Shown piece after piece: positions 13,963-16,236 of a DNA stretch of 16,236 nucleotides. Numbering within the stretch: the first letter of the stretch is position 1; each line of letters opens with the position of its first letter. Position numbers and translations under genes: made by a program. Location: positions 1-16,236 of the forward strand of contig JBKPRU010000134.1 in the NCBI GenBank assembly GCA_046734675.1. Direction: 5' to 3'. The notes under the pieces were generated by a model. That model was not told the DNA's origin and did not search any database. It saw nothing but the letters and a program-made list of their open reading frames with translations. This DNA is from QHWT01 sp046734675 (lineage in GTDB: Bacteria; Acidobacteriota; Vicinamibacteria; Vicinamibacterales; 2-12-FULL-66-21).

Positions 13963-15261
13963 TTAGAGGCTGGAATCTTTGGTTTCGCGCATCGCGAGCA
14001 GGCCGACGACGGTCAGCGCCGCGGCGCCGGCCAGGTAGTAACCGACGTACTGCAGTCCGTACGTCTTGGCCAGCCACGTCGCGATGTAAGGTGCGAGCGA
14101 TGCGCCGAAGATGCCGGCGAGGTTGAAGGTCAGCGAGCTCCCGGTGTAGCGCACCGCGGTTGGAAAGAGCTCCGAGAGCGCGGTGCCCAGCGGCCCATAC
14201 GTCAGCCCCATCAACGACTGGCCGATCGCCATCGCCAGCGTCACACCGAGTGTGCCCGACTCCATCATCGGCGCCATGCCGAAGCCGTAGACACCGATCG
14301 CAACCGTGACCCAGAGCAGCGTGCGGCGCCGGCCGTAGTAGTCGGCGAGCCGCGCCGAAAACGGGATCGTGAGCGCGAAGAAGAGGATGGCGAACAGCTG
14401 AATCGTCAGGAATTGCTGGCGGCTGTAACCGAGCGCCGTGGTGCCCCATGCCAGCGCGAACACGGTCGTCAGGTAAAAGAGGACGAACGTCGCCAGCGCC
14501 GCGAGCGTGCCGAAGAGCAGCGTCGACGGATGACTGCGCACGACGGTGAGCATCGGCAGCTTGACGCGCTCGCGCCGGTTCAATGCGTCCCGAAACACCG
14601 GCGTCTCGGTGATCGTCAGCCGCACGTACAACCCGATGATGACGAGGACGGCGCTGGCGAGAAACGGGATGCGCCAGCCAAAGCGGAAGAACTGATCGTC
14701 GGTGAGGGCATTCGACAGCAGCACGAACACGCCGCCGGAGCAGAAGAAGCCAAGCGGCGCACCGAGCTGCGGGAACATGCCGTACCAGGCGCGGCGCCCC
14801 GGCGGAGCGTTCTCGATCGCGAGGAGGACAGCGCCGCCCCACTCGCCGCCCAGGCCGAGCCCTTGTCCGAAGCGGCAGATGGCCAGCAGCAACGGCGCGG
14901 CGAGGCCGATCGAGTGATACGTCGGCAGCAGTCCGATGATGACGGTCGAGAGGCCCATCGTCAGCAGCGCGGCCACGAGCGTCGTCTTGCGGCCGATGCG
15001 GTCGCCGAAGTGCCCGAAGAGCGCGGATCCGATCGGGCGCGCCGCGAAGGCGATGGCAAACGTGGCGAGCGACGCAAGCGTCGCCGACGCGGGATCGGAC
15101 GCGGGAAAGAAGAGCCGCGGGAAGACGATCACCGCGGCGGTCGCGTAAATGTAAAAGTCGAAGAACTCGATGGTCGTGCCGATCAGGCTGGCGAAGAGCA
15201 CCTGGCCCGGCGAGTTGACGGGACGCGCCGCGCCGGTGCGATCAGAAGGTATCGTCTGCAT
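13963..15261 (-). CDS. MFS transporter, metabolite:H+ symporter (MHS) family
   Basis: A 432-residue, 12-helix inner-membrane carrier. MHS-family marks are the opening ASLIGTTIEFFDFYIYATAA (24-43), the loop 2-3 signature GHFGDRIGRKT (83-93), RFGQGLGLGGEWGGA (130-144), a loop 8-9 counterpart RLADYYGRRRT, and a C-terminal ELFPTAVRYTG. This is the ProP/ShiA/citrate-type branch, which imports organic acids, osmolytes or aromatic acids with protons. The substrate cannot be read from sequence. The start is fixed by an in-frame stop three codons upstream; the nearest purine-rich run is about 19 bases away, so translation initiation may be weak or leaderless. The start codon is eight bases from the start of the divergent gene at 15270. 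Confidence 0.93.
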   Translation of the reverse strand: MQTIPSDRTGAARPVNSPGQVLFASLIGTTIEFFDFYIYATAAVIVFPRLFFPASDPASATLASLATFAIAFAARPIGSALFGHFGDRIGRKTTLVAALLTMGLSTVIIGLLPTYHSIGLAAPLLLAICRFGQGLGLGGEWGGAVLLAIENAPPGRRAWYGMFPQLGAPLGFFCSGGVFVLLSNALTDDQFFRFGWRIPFLASAVLVIIGLYVRLTITETPVFRDALNRRERVKLPMLTVVRSHPSTLLFGTLAALATFVLFYLTTVFALAWGTTALGYSRQQFLTIQLFAILFFALTIPFSARLADYYGRRRTLLWVTVAIGVYGFGMAPMMESGTLGVTLAMAIGQSLMGLTYGPLGTALSELFPTAVRYTGSSLTFNLAGIFGASLAPYIATWLAKTYGLQYVGYYLAGAAALTVVGLLAMRETKDSSL

Positions 15262-15269
15262 GCGGACTC

Positions 15270-16236
15270 ATGGGTGACATCTCCCGCTCCCCGACAGAAT
15301 ATCGCAGCGCGCGCGCGTGGTCGGTTCTCCTGCTCGCGCTCTTCTTCATCGTCCTGCAGGCGCGCGTGCTGCCGCCGGACGGCTTCGTCACCGGCGATCA
15401 GGGATCGAAATTCCTGCAGGCGCGCGCCTTTGCGGATCAGGGCCCACTCGATCCGGGCATCGACGTGCGCGCCCGCGACATCGATCCGGACTATCGCCAC
15501 CAGGAGCCGAAACTCAAGAACCGCCGCGGGCGACTCGTCTCCGAGTTCCTCTGGCTGCTGCCGCTGACAACGGCGCCCTTCGTCGCACTGTTCGGGCTGC
15601 GCGGTATGTACGTGGTGCCGGCGCTGTCGGCGCTGGTCGTGTTCCTCGCTGCGTCCGTGCTCGGCCGCCGCCTTGGCGACACGCGTGGCGTGTGGACCGG
15701 ATGGGTGGCGGTCATCGCGACACCCATCGTCGTGTATGGACTCGAGCTATGGGAGCACGCGCCGGCCGCAGCGTGCGTGATGGTGGCGGCCGTCTGGCTC
15801 GTGCCTCCGTCAGACGACGAGCAGGTCGAGTCAACCAACTCGCACGGCGCAGCCGATAGGGGTCCGCTGTTGCTGAGCGCCGGCGCCGGCGCGGCGATCG
15901 CGATCGGCGCGCTGTTTCGAGAAGAAGTCGTGATGGCGCTCCCGGCGTTGCTGACCGCGCGTGCGGTCGCGATGCCGCGCGATCGGATGCGCGACCTCCT
16001 CGTCACAAGCGGCGGCGCTGCGGTCGGCGCGGTGGCGGTGTTCGCCGTGACGGTGCCGATCAATCTGATGATCTACGGCGCGCCGCTCCCGATGCACGTC
16101 ACGCAAGATGCGTGGAACGTCGCGATCTCCACGCCGTACGCGCAGGTGCGGCGGGACGTTGTCGTCGATCTGCTGCTGCCGTACGGATGGACGGCAACGT
16201 TCGTCGTTGCCGCGGCACTCGGGGTCGCCGTGGCGT
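15270..16236 (+). CDS. Polytopic membrane protein, GT-C/GT39-like glycosyltransferase, N-terminal part
   Basis: The first 322 residues are visible and the frame is open to the right edge. After a short cytoplasmic start there is a transmembrane segment (about 17-32), then an extracytoplasmic loop with TGDQGSKFLQARAFA (41-55) and a charged stretch, followed by at least five more hydrophobic segments (93-109, 113-131, 142-157, 163-178, 199-215, 222-235 and 247-267 are candidates). An acidic residue in the first loop and the WEHAPAA motif (161-167) after a helix resemble polytopic GT-C lipid-sugar glycosyltransferases. Codon use is good and the hydrophobic pattern is regular, so the gene is real; the enzyme assignment is tentative. 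No clear ribosome-binding site precedes the ATG. Confidence 0.75.
   Translation, partial: MGDISRSPTEYRSARAWSVLLLALFFIVLQARVLPPDGFVTGDQGSKFLQARAFADQGPLDPGIDVRARDIDPDYRHQEPKLKNRRGRLVSEFLWLLPLTTAPFVALFGLRGMYVVPALSALVVFLAASVLGRRLGDTRGVWTGWVAVIATPIVVYGLELWEHAPAAACVMVAAVWLVPPSDDEQVESTNSHGAADRGPLLLSAGAGAAIAIGALFREEVVMALPALLTARAVAMPRDRMRDLLVTSGGAAVGAVAVFAVTVPINLMIYGAPLPMHVTQDAWNVAISTPYAQVRRDVVVDLLLPYGWTATFVVAAALGVAVA

Noticed and set aside
14413..15567. 384-residue plus-strand frame opposite the MFS transporter
   Set aside because: Its composition is dominated by Arg, Glu and Gln, typical of antisense to a membrane protein; it also crosses into the real gene at 15270 in another frame.

Overview
The window is GC-rich (about two thirds G+C) and codes almost continuously on both strands. 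PEP-CTERM proteins, a large repeat lipoprotein of the BACON type, an MHS-type transporter and a secreted esterase-like protein together suggest a Gram-negative environmental heterotroph. Acidobacteriota, perhaps class Vicinamibacteria, is my best guess, but it rests on gene content and style, not on a marker gene.

Layout. 1-481 (-): start of an SDR dehydrogenase cut by the window edge. 598-2291 (+): eda and kdgK, overlapping by 4 bases, a KDG/KDPG (Entner-Doudoroff or uronate) module. 2424-4169 (-): sppA, a membrane signal-peptide peptidase. 4429-4830 (+): a stand-alone receiver-domain protein. 4931-6070 (-): a secreted beta-propeller protein of the ScyD/ScyE type. 6234-7528 (+): two overlapping PEP-CTERM protein genes. 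7548-8309 (-): a RodZ-like helix-turn-helix membrane protein. 8673-8759 (+): tRNA-Leu(CAG). 8738-9442 (-): a third PEP-CTERM protein, paralogous to the first, whose 3' end runs antisense into the tRNA. 9841-10113 (+): an orphan HigA-like antitoxin. 10124-10663 and 10670-12592 (-): a small membrane protein and a seven-repeat BACON lipoprotein, probably one operon. 12787-13821 (+): a secreted esterase of the enterochelin-esterase-like fold. 13963-15261 (-): an MHS-family MFS transporter. 15270-16236 (+): start of a polytopic GT-C-like membrane protein, cut by the window edge.

How it fits together. The sugar-acid genes form one metabolic unit. The three PEP-CTERM genes belong to an exosortase-sorted surface system. 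The two paralogues carry matching GG-N10-GC sigma-54-type promoters, 64 and 65 bases before their start codons and with the same ribosome-binding context, so they look co-regulated although they point in opposite directions about 3 kb apart. No exosortase, PrsK or PrsR gene is in the window.

Four of the convergent gene junctions hold hairpin or palindromic elements of four different kinds. They probably act as bidirectional terminators, and at least some look like dispersed repeats. I did not find a clearly new multi-gene system. The strongest leads are the paired sigma-54 promoters, the PEP-CTERM gene that ends inside a tRNA, the complex palindrome at 13857-13944 and the seven-repeat lipoprotein with its coupled membrane protein.
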